Source of the DNA: Terebella lapidaria | Lineage: Eukaryota; Annelida; Polychaeta; Terebellida; Terebellidae | Reading direction: 5' to 3' | Length of the DNA: 64,000 nucleotides | Assembly: GCA_949152475.1 (NCBI GenBank) | Contig: OX424558.1 | Coordinates: 35,536,651 to 35,600,650 of the forward strand | Part shown: piece after piece, positions 37,641 to 49,800 of the stretch | How the letters are laid out: every line of letters starts with the position of its first letter | How positions within the stretch are numbered: the first letter of the stretch is position 1 | Program-made: the position numbers and the translations under genes | Notes under the pieces: generated by a model | What the model was told of the DNA's origin: nothing | Seen by the model: only the letters and a program-made list of their open reading frames with translations | Database searches by the model: none

Positions 37641-37713
37641 TAATGACAACAACATAATCGAAAGAACTATGTTGTTGTCATTAATGTGATGCTAACATTA
37701 ATTGTTAGCATCA
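37641..37713. repeat. Two adjacent perfect hairpins
   Basis: TAATGACAACAACATA (37641-37656) is inverted exactly at 37668-37683, an 11-nt loop apart. Four bases on, TGATGCTAACA (37687-37697) is inverted exactly at 37703-37713 around a 5-nt loop. Neither is seen in the matching part of array B unit c. Function unknown; they could be foldback or excision relics. Confidence 0.8.
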
Positions 37714-38952
37714 ATGGCGACTACATGTAAGTTGATAAGTAAAACCAGAATTGTCATCGCAAAAACAGGAAGACTTTCTTAGGTTTATTGAGACAATAAT
37801 TGCGGGAGTTCAGTGTTTAAGTTCGAATTGTTTGGCGATATTTTGTAGCAAAAAAGCGCCCGTGTTTCCTAATTAAGTTAAGGAAATTCCAACCAGTGTT
37901 TGTTTTATTATTTTACTCTATCAATTGTCACACACCAAATAATCACTTCTATTGGATGTAGGAAAGCCGTTTCAAAGTAATTGTCATTTGCTCTAAACAT
38001 GCTAAAGTGATATATGAATACTGTCGCTCAAGTAATAGTACAAATTCATATGAATCATACTATTGTTTGCCTTCAGATACACTTTACATTGAATGGCTAC
38101 TCCCTTTTAGCTCTCAATTAGGACAATTATCCAAATAGGACATCGTTCTACTGTCAATTTGCATTCACATTCATGCAATTTACCCTAGTCGTGTTTCATG
38201 AAATGCCTTTGTTAGGTGAATATTATCCATACCAGTAATGATATTACTAAATACAAATTCGAAGTTTTTTCTATGGCAGCACAAATTTGCTTACACTGAG
38301 TATAACTGTAGTATGAATTCATTCTATGTCTGAATTTCGTTACCAGGCAATGATCATTTAAGACTTTGTTAATACAGCTACATTATTTTCGTTACTGAGG
38401 AATGTTCAAGGGAACTGCACATTGGACAATTTACAAGCATATGCAAATTTTGTTAATTAGAACCTGGGATGCCTTTTCAAGCTTGATGAATTTTGTTCGT
38501 TCATCAAAATTATAATATGGATATGCGAACAGCATATGTGCTGATCGGGATCATGCTTATTTGATATTAGGTATTATCTTTTCCATGAACCAATTAAGCT
38601 CCAAATACAAGAATATATTCAAAATGTCGTCCATTTGGTTCATGTACTAATATGCACATGATGTTATATTTTGTCACTGCAATTATTGCTGTGGCTATAT
38701 TTGCCAGTCTGGTTTTACGACATCAGTCGACAATGTGACCATATACCAAGACTTTTGATGATAATGCTCATTATCTGATTTCCCATTAACCATTCTGCGT
38801 CATATTCACGCTTGATATCATAAATATTCACTGGCAAAAATAACCTAATGCAATACCACAGTATACAATAGCTACAGTAGAAAATGACAATAACATGAAT
38901 GTTTTATGACGTCCTTGATGACAGTTAGCATGGCAGACAGACTCTATATAAT

Positions 38953-39171
38953 TCAAACATAGCTGGAAGGTCGTACCTTTGATAGCCCCACTGAACAACG
39001 CGATGTAAGCCTGCGATCTGCCAGCCAGGTGCTGATTATCATAGCAATGCCGAAAGTCGTCGACCTCTCACTAATACCGCAGAGGAATATGATAAAAAAT
39101 GTAAATGTACATAGGCCAAACCCACATCCTATCCACGGCCAAACTGGCGTCAGAGTCAGACAATGTGTCAA
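38953..39171 (-). pseudogene. Hydrophobic frame conserved in part of array B
   Basis: A 72-codon frame (alternative start; no ATG tested) with a strongly hydrophobic stretch (FGLCTFTFFIIFLCGI) followed by AMIISTWLADRRLTS and a C-terminus ending SSYV. Unit c (~44345-44455) keeps the second half and the same terminal residues and stop; unit b (~41110-41265) is interrupted. The 'LADRR' part recalls the loop between helices 2 and 3 of MFS transporters, but too little remains to assign it. Low confidence. Confidence 0.2.
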
Positions 39172-39234
39172 CTGTAGTTTTCAAGTCTGTGGCCCATTCT
39201 AATTAGTTTTCAACTGCGCCAAATGGAGCTTGTA

Positions 39235-41410
39235 ACATATAATATATTAACGTTTTGACATTCAATACTCCAGGAATTTAGTCCTCATCATGTGGCGACA
39301 GTGGCTTTATATTCCACAAAGATAACTTGTATGAATATTACAAAATATTGAATCTAGCGCTGATTAGTAACCACACTCATTTTGTCCACAAACACGAGCT
39401 AATATTTCTGGCTCATATCTCAAGGCATGAAACTGGGTTGATATTTTCACAATCTATTTACGGCTGGGTAATTGATACAAATTGAGCGTGAAAAGCTGAT
39501 ATTTTGTCTGGAGTTTTCCTCCCAACATCGCCTGGTAACAAACTCCATTGATCGAAACATTCAAAAACAGCATGTGCCAGGTACAAAAACTGTTATCAGG
39601 TACGAGAGCAAAGCATGAACGAAACGTTTCAATATAAAAAAGCAGGTTTTGTATAAATTATTCCGTGGAATCAGTAAAATCAGCAACAACAACGGATCAC
39701 AGCCTTATGGAGAACAGTTTTCACTTTGTGTAGTAATGATATATATTGATGGTAAAATGCATGAACATGATGTGAAATATTGGATTATTCGCGTGTGCCG
39801 AGTATGGGCTCGATCTTCCCTCCTTCCCAATTAAGGAGTCAACAAATCAAAGTTCAGTTTACCGAGCGTGTATCCATGCATCAATCTTGTCGATTGCTTG
39901 AATGTACAGTAATGTACATGGACGAGGTTAATTGTTTTGATTGAGATTGATAAGCAACGCTGTTACGCTCAAAACATCTGGTGAGTGACTGAAACCAGTC
40001 CGAAAGATCTGGATATGCCACGAAGTTGCTTATAGACGATTCACAATGTTTAGCCCCATGTCTTTCTTGATATTTGTGACTATTACTTTGACTTCTTAAG
40101 TCATCAACGAAAAACTTAGCGTCCTGGAATGTGGACACATGTCAAATAATCACTTAATTTAGATATAGAAAGGCTGTTTCAAAGTTGTTTTTCAATGTCT
40201 TTTGCTCAAAATCTCTTATGATTACGCACATTTTATGCACATTTATTGATACTGATTCATGGTAGTATTTAATACTATAATTTTCCTTAAGATACTCATT
40301 TCATGGAAAAACTGTTCCCTTTTAGCTCTCAATTAGGACAATTATCCACGCCTCATGTGCACGGCTGTGGGATAAAACACTACAGCATTTCACTGTCAAT
40401 TTGCATTCGCATTCTTGCAGTTTACTCCAGTCGTACCAATAATAGTATTACTAAAATGAAACCATAAAACAACTCATGTTTTATTGCTAAGCAATGATAA
40501 ATAAAACCTTGTTAATACGGCTACATTATGTTTTGAGTGACGAATGCTCAAGGGAAAGGCATGTTGGACGATTTACAACATATGCAAATTTAGTCCATTA
40601 GATCCTGGGATGTGTTTGCAAGTTGATTTTTGTTCATGTATCAAAATTATGATATGGTAATGCGAACAGCATAGCTTTTTTTTGCGGATTGGGATTATTC
40701 TCATTCAATAATAGGTGGTTGTCCTTGTCATGGATGAATCAAGCTCCAATTACAAGAATATTCAATGTCGTCCATTTTGTTCACTAATATGTACATTATA
40801 TATTATGCCACTGCAATTATTGCTTATGCTCGACCTTTTGCATACTGTGGCTGTATTTATCAGTCTGGGTTTACGACATCAGGCGACAATGTGACCATAT
40901 GCCATGCCTTTTGGTGATGCTCGTTATCTGATTCGCAGTTAATCAGTCTGCGTCATATTAATGCTTGATATCATAAATCTTCACTGGCAAATATAACCCA
41001 ATGCAATACACCATATACACTAGCTACAGTGGAAAATGACAATAACATTAAATTTTTATGACGTCCTTGGTGACAGTTAGGGGTGCAAACACACCCTATA
41101 TAATTCAAGCATAGCTGGAAGGTCGTACTTTTCATAGCCCCATTGAACAAAGCAATGTAAGCCATATCATATTCTTATTATTATTCTATTTTATTCTATT
41201 CTATGTAGGCCTGCGATTTTCCAGCCATGTGCTGCTTATCATAGCAATGCTACCGTAACTTTTCGAAATGTATAGCTCAAACCCACATCATATCTGAGGC
41301 GAAACTGGCGTCAGAGTCAGACAATGCATCAACTGTACTTCTCAAGACTGTAGCCTATTCTAATTAGTTTTCAACTGCCCCATATGAAGCTTGTGACAAC
41401 GATTCAACAT
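39235..41410 (+). repeat. Array B unit b (2.2 kb)
   Basis: Direct repeat of units a and c, without their ~1 kb middle section. About 41170-41205 is a short ATT-rich insertion (TATTCTATTTTATTCTATTC). No gene seen. Confidence 0.8.
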
Positions 41411-41414
41411 TTAG

Positions 41415-44400
41415 TAGTGGAGGATAGGAAAGTTTCTATGATCGTCATTATGTAGCGACATTGGCGTTATATTCCACAAAGGTAACATGTAATAATATTA
41501 CAAAATATTGAATCTAGCACTGACTACACTGCTTTTGTCCACGAACACGAGCTAATGTTTCTGGCTCATATCTCAAGGCATGGAACTGGTTTGATATTTC
41601 CACGATATATTTACGGCTGGGTAATTGATACAAATTTAGTGTGAAAAGCTGATATTTCGTCTGGCGTTTCTTTTCCCAACATCGCCTAGTGATAAACTCC
41701 ATTGATCGAAATATTTAAAAACAGCATGTGTCAGGTCAAAAACCGTTATTGGGTACGAGAGTAACTTACTTAGAATGAAGTAAACCTTTCAACATACAAA
41801 AGCAGGTTTTGTATGAATTAGTCAGTAAAATCAGTAGGATCAGTAGCGACAACGGATCACAGCCTTATGAAGAACTGTATTCACTCTGTGTAGTAATGAC
41901 ATATATCGATGTTCAAATACATGAACATGATGTGAAATATTGGCTTATTCGCGTGCGCCGAGTATGGGTTCGATCTTCGCTCCTCCCCAATTAAAAAGTC
42001 AACAAATCAAAGTTCAGTATACCGAGCGTGTAGCCGTGCATCAATCTTGTCGATTGCTTGATTGTACACTAATGCACATAGGTTAATTGATTTGATTGAG
42101 ATTGATTGGCAACGCTGGTACAGTGGGAACATCTGGTAAGTGAATGAAACTAGTCCGAAAGATCTGGATATGCCACGAAGATGCTTACAGATGATTCACA
42201 ATGTTTAGCCCCACTGTCCTGCTTGATATTTTTCACTATTACTGTGACTATTTAATGAGCTGCCAAGGTCATACCACTGGATGAATTGACAGTGATGTAC
42301 CGTTTGAAGTACGATCAAATATATATATCAGGGCTCAATCTCAACTGATTAGACTGGGATGCTTGCACAGTAACGTAGTGTGAGAAGTTCGCAAATTCGC
42401 TCAAATCATCATAACCCGTGTGTTTACTTGAGAACAATCTTACAATAATGGTTATAGTCAATGGCAACCAAGTGTGGATACACTAAAACGAGTACTTTCA
42501 TTGCTCCACAAACATTTGATGAAGAAATAGTGGTGAGTGCCACATATCGGGCAGAGAAAGCGAACTCGTTTTGGAAATATGTTTCACTCCTGGCTTGTAT
42601 GTGGTCCGTATTGTCTTTGTTGTTGTAATAACTTAGGACTAGTGAAATTCCGTGTTTTAAATGTAATTTTTTGTTTTATTTTTTGTGCCATGTTCAAGTT
42701 GTAACCACGAACCGAGTGCAGCTACAACAAACCTCGAGTGAAATAAACATGTTGTGCTATTGTAGTCCTCCGGCACTACTTGAACATACCAAATGTAACA
42801 CTGGCAATGTTGCCCTTTGTAAAACAATCTTTTTGTGAAAATAACGATGCACTTGCTACAAGCAGCCCATTTTCGTTAACATTCCAAGAGGTAGTTCATG
42901 TCTGCCTAATTTTTGCAAATTCTCTACTCGAGGTGTTTTGTTCAAAACGAAATAAAATTAGAAGCACAAACTTCGCTGCTTGAAGAGTTTTTTTCTAGCA
43001 CTGTCAGAAATTCTACCAGTACTGATATGAGAAATGCAAGTACTGACCTCGCACAGGTGAAATAATTATCGCTGAGACAAAAACTGCAATAATGTGTTTT
43101 TTTCATATTGAGCGAGTGTGTGAACAACATTCGGTACAAACCACATGAAAAATATTCATAATCATGATGTTGGGTGTGTGCCTGGGGTTGAAAATACCAG
43201 CACGTCCAGTGTCCACCATACACCCGTTCTAGTTTTTATTCCATGATGAATTGCCATATTGATTTGATGCTGTATTCATAAACGAATAGTTAACGTGCTG
43301 GGATGTGGACAAATGTCAAATAATCACTTCTTTTGGATATAAGAAAGCCATTTCAAAGTACTGTCATTTGCTCAAAACTCACACATGAATACGTTCATAT
43401 AATATTGGCTCATATGAATCATACTATTATTTGCCTTCAAAAACCCATTACATTGAATGACTACTCCTTTTTAGCTGTCAATTAGGACAATTATCCACAC
43501 CTTAAGCACACAGCTGTGCGAAAAAAAACCCCAGCATTTCGCATTCAATTTGTATTCACATTCAGACAATCTACTCCTGTTGTGTTTCATGAGATAGTTT
43601 TGGTGGGTGAAGAATATTTTTACCAGTAACAGACAAAATGAAATCGCAGTTTATTTTACGAAAACACAAATTTGTCATGTAATGAGTATAGGTGAAGCGT
43701 GAATTCATCCTGTCGGTTCCATGCAATGATAATATCAAAAGACTTAAGTCTTGTTAATACAGTAACATTTTTGTCGTCAGTGACAAATGCTCAAGGGAAA
43801 AATGTTTAGACGATTTACAAGCATATGCAAATTTGGTCATTACAACCTGGGGTGCGTTTCCAAGCTTGATTTTTGTTGTTGTATTTATCAAAATCAACAG
43901 TGATATGTTTATGCGAACAGCACCGGATGTGCTAATTGGGGATATTCTTATTCACTGTCTTTGCCATGAATCAATCAAGCTCCAAACACCAGGATATTCA
44001 AACATTGTCTATTTCGTTGATATAGTTTCATTAATAATAGTTCCAACAATATATGCAGTGTATACATATACTACCACTGCATTAATGTTCAAGCTTGACC
44101 TTTCGCATGTTGTGGCTACTTCTAATATCAGTAGTTTGGGTTTATGCTACCAGGCAACAATATGACAAATGCCATGACTTTTGATGATGATACACTCATA
44201 TCTGATTTCCCATTTATCATGATCATGAAACCACACATCGCAAATCATTCTGAGTCATATAACAACTATATAGTTACAGTAGCAAACAGGAATAACATAA
44301 CATTTTTGTGAGTCTCTGTTTGGGAGTGCAGACAGACTGTATATGCTTCAAACATAACTGGAAGTTCGTACTGCAGATAATCCCACTGAACAAAGCAATG

Positions 44401-44480
44401 TGGACCTACGATCTCCCAGTCGGTTGCTAATCACCATAGCAATGCTAAATGTTAAATCGATTTTCCTAACACATCATTGA
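41415..44480 (+). repeat. Array B unit c (3.1 kb)
   Basis: Third direct unit; the segment 41420-42330 matches 39240-40110 closely. The middle section (42340-43300) is shared with unit a. No gene seen. Confidence 0.8.
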
Positions 44481-44499
44481 TCGTGAAAGGTTAAAACAG

Positions 44500-46860
44500 C
44501 CATTTCCTCCAAAAACAATTCCTGAAATCTGTTCATTATTCTTATTTCTACTGGATGCATAGGACTTCCTATATGTACTCTTGTGATGTATACAAATTGT
44601 ATAGCTCCTGAATTAATGGCGGCCATTTCGATTTCTTGATGGGTCGGCATAATTTTATTTCGGTCCATAAAACACATTGAAAAAGTTTCCTGTAACCTGT
44701 AACCAATCTTAGCCCTTTTGAAACACATTAACTTAACTTCCACATTAACTTTCGATATTTGAAAGCTTGTCACATTAGCATAATATCCTGCAGATGTTAT
44801 TCCACTAAAGGTTTATTTGAAAGACAATAACCATTAGATGTCTCCAATACAAAAGCATCATAAACGAAAGCGAAAAGCATAATAAAATTGAGTATTGTGT
44901 TTGATGTGCAAAATAGGATGTTATTTAGACTTCAGCATGTTTTTGGAGAATTGCATATTCGAACGTGAAGTAGCATGCATTCAAAGCCTTCTGAATTCTC
45001 CAGTTGTTCCTTTTCACAGTATCAGTTGAGGTATCTAATTCCTCACACGGGTCCAATTTAACTGAGTAATGGTATTTCGTACTATTTATGTATGTATATA
45101 AAATATAAAAATATTTTATGAAATTTGTTGGATGAATGGATGGATATCAACAATGACACTGAGGTGTTTGGAACGCTGGAATGCATAATATTCTGTTTCT
45201 CGGTCAATATTTGTGTTACTGCTGCCAATGTATTTGGTGGGTTTATTCGATCACGTCTGTTGAAGAATTTCTAAGTGCACTGAGTGATACAACAAGTGAA
45301 ACGTGTGAGGCACACATAGTTAAAAATCACCTTGAAAACACTATTCACTAATCCTATCTCAGTATAAAATATCACTAAATGTTCAGTTCATGCACCCTTT
45401 GGGTTTGGTATTTTGTTTAACCAATGTGCCTGCCTCGTAGCGTTTTACATATGTGGCTCTGTGTGTGGTAAATCGTTTGTATTGAAAGCGTATTTTCAGT
45501 AGTGGAGAGCTTAGGGAGCGATTATTATTATTAATATTATCTCTCAACAACCCTCCGTTATCGCTCATATCTGTATTGTCTGGAAAACTAAACAATGTGG
45601 GATCAGAACTGAGCAACTTCAGAACCATTAGCAGAGAGGGTAGGATCATTATACACACTCAGCCATTAGCTAAGACAATTATTTACCAGCTACCTTCTCA
45701 CAATAACATAACCAGTATCTTTGCACAATTACGTTCCATGTACATAGTGGTAGGACTAGCATTATTTATTCCGATTTGAAAAGCATCGTAAATATGATCA
45801 GATAGTAGTGGGCTCAATATGATTCATAGTGATATATTAAGTCCCAAGAGGCAATTGACATAGATTGATTACTCCCATGATACCATTCAGTTTCTCGTCA
45901 AAATATAAGCAGCATGACTATAATAATTAGAGATATGTAATATTGAATAAAGATGCAAATGTGATGTCTGACTTCATGGTATAATTTCATTTTTCTCTCA
46001 GAAATGACTTACGTAGCTAAAACCCACGATCTCTCTCTCAGAATTGACTTACGTAGCTAAAACAGACGACAGTGAAAAGTAATCGCTTGATGAGGCAGAT
46101 TATGAATTTGGAAAATGAATATGCTCATTTTATATGAGGTTCGGAGAGTGGATTCCATCACTGGTTCAGTGAACTTTGTTCGGGGGATACAATTATCCAC
46201 AACTTAATCTCATGGGTTGAATCCTGTAGACGGAATTATTTTTTATGCTAATCGAAATAAACTCGCTTGCACTTCCGGTTACGTATAAATCATCCACAGC
46301 CTATCTGCACTCAGCCCTTGTCACATCTATTAGTGGCTATCATGAACCCTAGTACGGCATACATGACATCCTATAGCGCCAATGCGGAACGCTGTCTGTA
46401 ACTCGTTTGCATGTATCAATGTTGCATGGTTGTGTTTGGGAGTCTGGATTTATGATGCTACTAACACAAAGAGTCGGTCTGATTCAAAGAAGCTGCTTTC
46501 AACAGGGTATACGAAATTCATTCCATCAGTTACAAATTGGTCATTAGCTACACTGAATACTATTAATATTTGAAGAAAAAGTCCTAGACAAAATTGAGAT
46601 TGTTACCTATGTGGTATTATTGCCTCATGGTTTCTCAGCATAATGTGCTATATTATGCCGGATCATATTTTGTGCTTTATTATGCCAGATAATTATGACA
46701 TGGTGGAAACCCAGTCTTCCGGATATTTCATTCCCCCCAAATAAAAAAAAAATTGGAATGACATTTCTTTAGCAAGATGTACTTCCAGATGAACAATATT
46801 ACAGATCTACAATATGTACAATTGTACATCTTAAATGAATTACACAAAGATGTGTAAAGT
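44500..46860 (+). repeat. Partial older unit of array C; mostly no feature
   Basis: About 46320-46570 resembles 51930-52150 and 58800-59000, including CAACAGGG.ATACGAA. Much of 44500-45980 has no second copy that I can see, and no gene. A 40-bp direct tandem repeat with core TGACTTACGTAGCTAAAAC lies at 45994-46063. Confidence 0.55.
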
Positions 46861-46869
46861 GAACTCGAT

Positions 46870-49800
46870 GCAACTTATAACAACTGATCACGAATCACAA
46901 GTGCCATGTATAATTTACTATCCTCAAAATAATGCTATCATTTTTTTAATTGAATATATCTAATTTGAAGTCATACGAAACATCGATGAACTGTGACTGT
47001 TCATCCATGTGATGGTCTGAGTAAAGAATACACAAAGTCATCTCAACTTTCTGTAGTTAATTTGCTTCACGTACAAGATACAGTGTGAGGATATCAATAA
47101 CTTTGTCCACATTTCCGGTTCACTCGTGATAGAAGTTGGTGGTCAAATATAAAATAACGATGTTTGGCAGATGGTGTTCTGATATATTTCCCACATATTC
47201 GTTTGGTGCTATATTGATGACAAAATTATGACATATATATGAGTTGGCGACGATAGTGTACAAGTTATGTTCTCGACCCGTACCTGCTGTTGGAAAATTT
47301 AAGTTTATATAATTTAACGTGATTCACATAATCATTCTGTACACAATCAAATGAATTACTTATTATTCCTGCGACACATTATATTTATACATAAATCATC
47401 AGCCACGTATTGTCCATTAATGTTTAGAGTATTGATATTATCTAACTGTACATTGGCCAGTCTCAATAATTGCTAATTGTCACCTATATGATATGAATAA
47501 TTCTATTTAACTTGTATTGTTCGATGACAAGTCTGTTTTTATGACAAATAGTCCCAGTGTAATCACTGCAATAGATTGACAATAATACTGTAATGCATGA
47601 TTATACAAGCTTGATTTCATTTTTTATTGACAAAAAGTGTAAGCCGGAGCCCACGGTAGATCCTTTGTCACGCAGTATTAGCTCATTCACTATCACATTC
47701 ATGTTCAGGTCCAGGCATCTGTGTGCTGCAATATCGTACAAAAACATCAAGGCAAATCAATGTTTTATATTTCTATTTCATTATTCCTTTAGCGATCATA
47801 AACAAATGTTACTCACATATTGTAGAATGCATATATAACTTAGGAATATTTCACGAGTTATCAATATTTATTCAGTCACAGCTGATGTTTCCTCACAAAA
47901 ATTAGTAAATTCATTAACTCACAAAAACCTCATATTCAGTATTATTTGATTCTTTAATTCATTGACATGTCGTCATGAAATGAACATGCCATCGTCTTCG
48001 TATTAGGGAACACATCCACAATGTATCGGGTTCAAGTTGATTTTAGTATATTTTCAACTAGATCTTCAAAGTGAGAAATTCAAAGTAATCCAAACTTATG
48101 AACTAATCAGAGAAACATGAATCTTCATTACAACACACAGATATGAATATTTTTCTAACTTTATCATTAGAAAAGTTAGATTTTGCCCATAAAATGATTA
48201 GATCATTAGATTTTGCCCATAAAAACATACCACTTCTGAATGAATACAAACGAGTAACAGAAGAACTACTCAACTCTGTTCAACTCATGAACAGAAGAAG
48301 AACGAGCATGATTTGAAAAAAAATATAGAAACTGAAACATACAGTGAATTGACCTTCATAATTATCGCAAATAATTATGATGCTCACTAAGGCGTTTGTT
48401 CACATCATTCCAAATGCGAGCATTATTCTGCAAGGTGAAAATAAACAAAATGAACATAACATGTGCTTCCGATTACTCATTCTAATGTAGTTGATTCGAA
48501 ATTGGTTGATTCACTGCTGACCTTGGGTTAGTGTGTTGCCATTATTTGCATAGACCAGAAGTGTTTCTGGTTTTTTTCACACAAAAGAACAATACAGAAG
48601 AGTGAACCAGAAATGAATCATTGATGGACTTTTGTCCAGGAGGGAAATTAATCCCCACGAGAACCCACGCATGTTTTGATATCAATTTCTCCTGAGTGCA
48701 ATCCAAATAATATAATATTAATGTACGGTATCAAAGATACGGCCTTGGAATATCAGGTGTGATGTTATTGTTCGATAACAAGTCTTTTTTATGACAAATA
48801 GTCCTAGTGTAATCACTCCAATAGATTGACAATAATACTGTAATGCATGATAATAGAAGATTGATTTCATTTTTTTTGACAAATAGTGTGACTGCGTAAC
48901 TGTTTGTCATGACAAACGATGATATGTTTTATGTGTTCATCGTGGACTTCGTGAATATCGAAGCAATAACACATAATCGGGATTAATCAGTGCATGTTTC
49001 ATGTGGTTTTCATTAATTGTTTTAATAGTTTGGGTTGCTACAAGGTTTCTAGATGTGGATCGTTCGTCTTATTAATAATGTTTTGGCAAGCGAAATCCAG
49101 CAGGAACTTCCAGCAGGAATACTTCGTCAATTCCTAGTTTTATTTATAGATGTCAGTATGAAAGAAAAAAAGTATCGAACAATTGAAATAACATGGTTCT
49201 CTTCGTTGTCTTGTTTGCAGACTTTGTGTAAATTTGTATTATGATCAAATACTCTTTTGTTCGAAATTGAATGATTCGATGATGGAACCTGGTCTGTGTT
49301 TGTTCAAATTACCCCCAGAGAGTCTGGAGTCTGGAGCGATGAGTTGTGAAAATAACTGTTGGAACTTTTTTATGCATGCAAGGCTTCACACACATCATTG
49401 TGTTGGGTGCATCAATTTCGCTCGTAGAATGTAGTAATGAAAGCAATGCCCAAGAAATGCGTTTTGAACAGTCGAAATGGTCGTGGCCTTGACAAAAATG
49501 TCTTGGGCAGAATAGGCGAACATGGTGATTTTCGGCCTCAGTTTGGGAACGGTGCATCGTTGAGGGATATGGACGTTATTTAGGGACTTGCCGCGCTACG
49601 CCCCCCCCCCCCCCCAAAAAAAACAACCCTAAATTAATAGCTTTCCACATCGTTAGCGTACTCAACTGCATATCAGAAACAGAGAGTTTTGATGTCACAG
49701 TTGTCAGAGGTATAGTTTTCAGGCGGAATGCCCCATGGCATCTTTAGTCCTCTATGCCTATTTTTTAGACTGGCATGAGTATATGTCTTGTGCATATTAT

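Larger units (their letters stand above)
35750..39230 (+). repeat. Array B unit a (3.5 kb)
   Basis: First of three direct tandem units. It aligns with 39235-41410 and 41415-44480. It shares with unit c a ~1 kb middle section (36640-37870) that unit b lacks, and has two hairpins of its own at 37641-37713. No intact gene; a hydrophobic minus-strand frame lies at 38953-39171. Confidence 0.8.
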
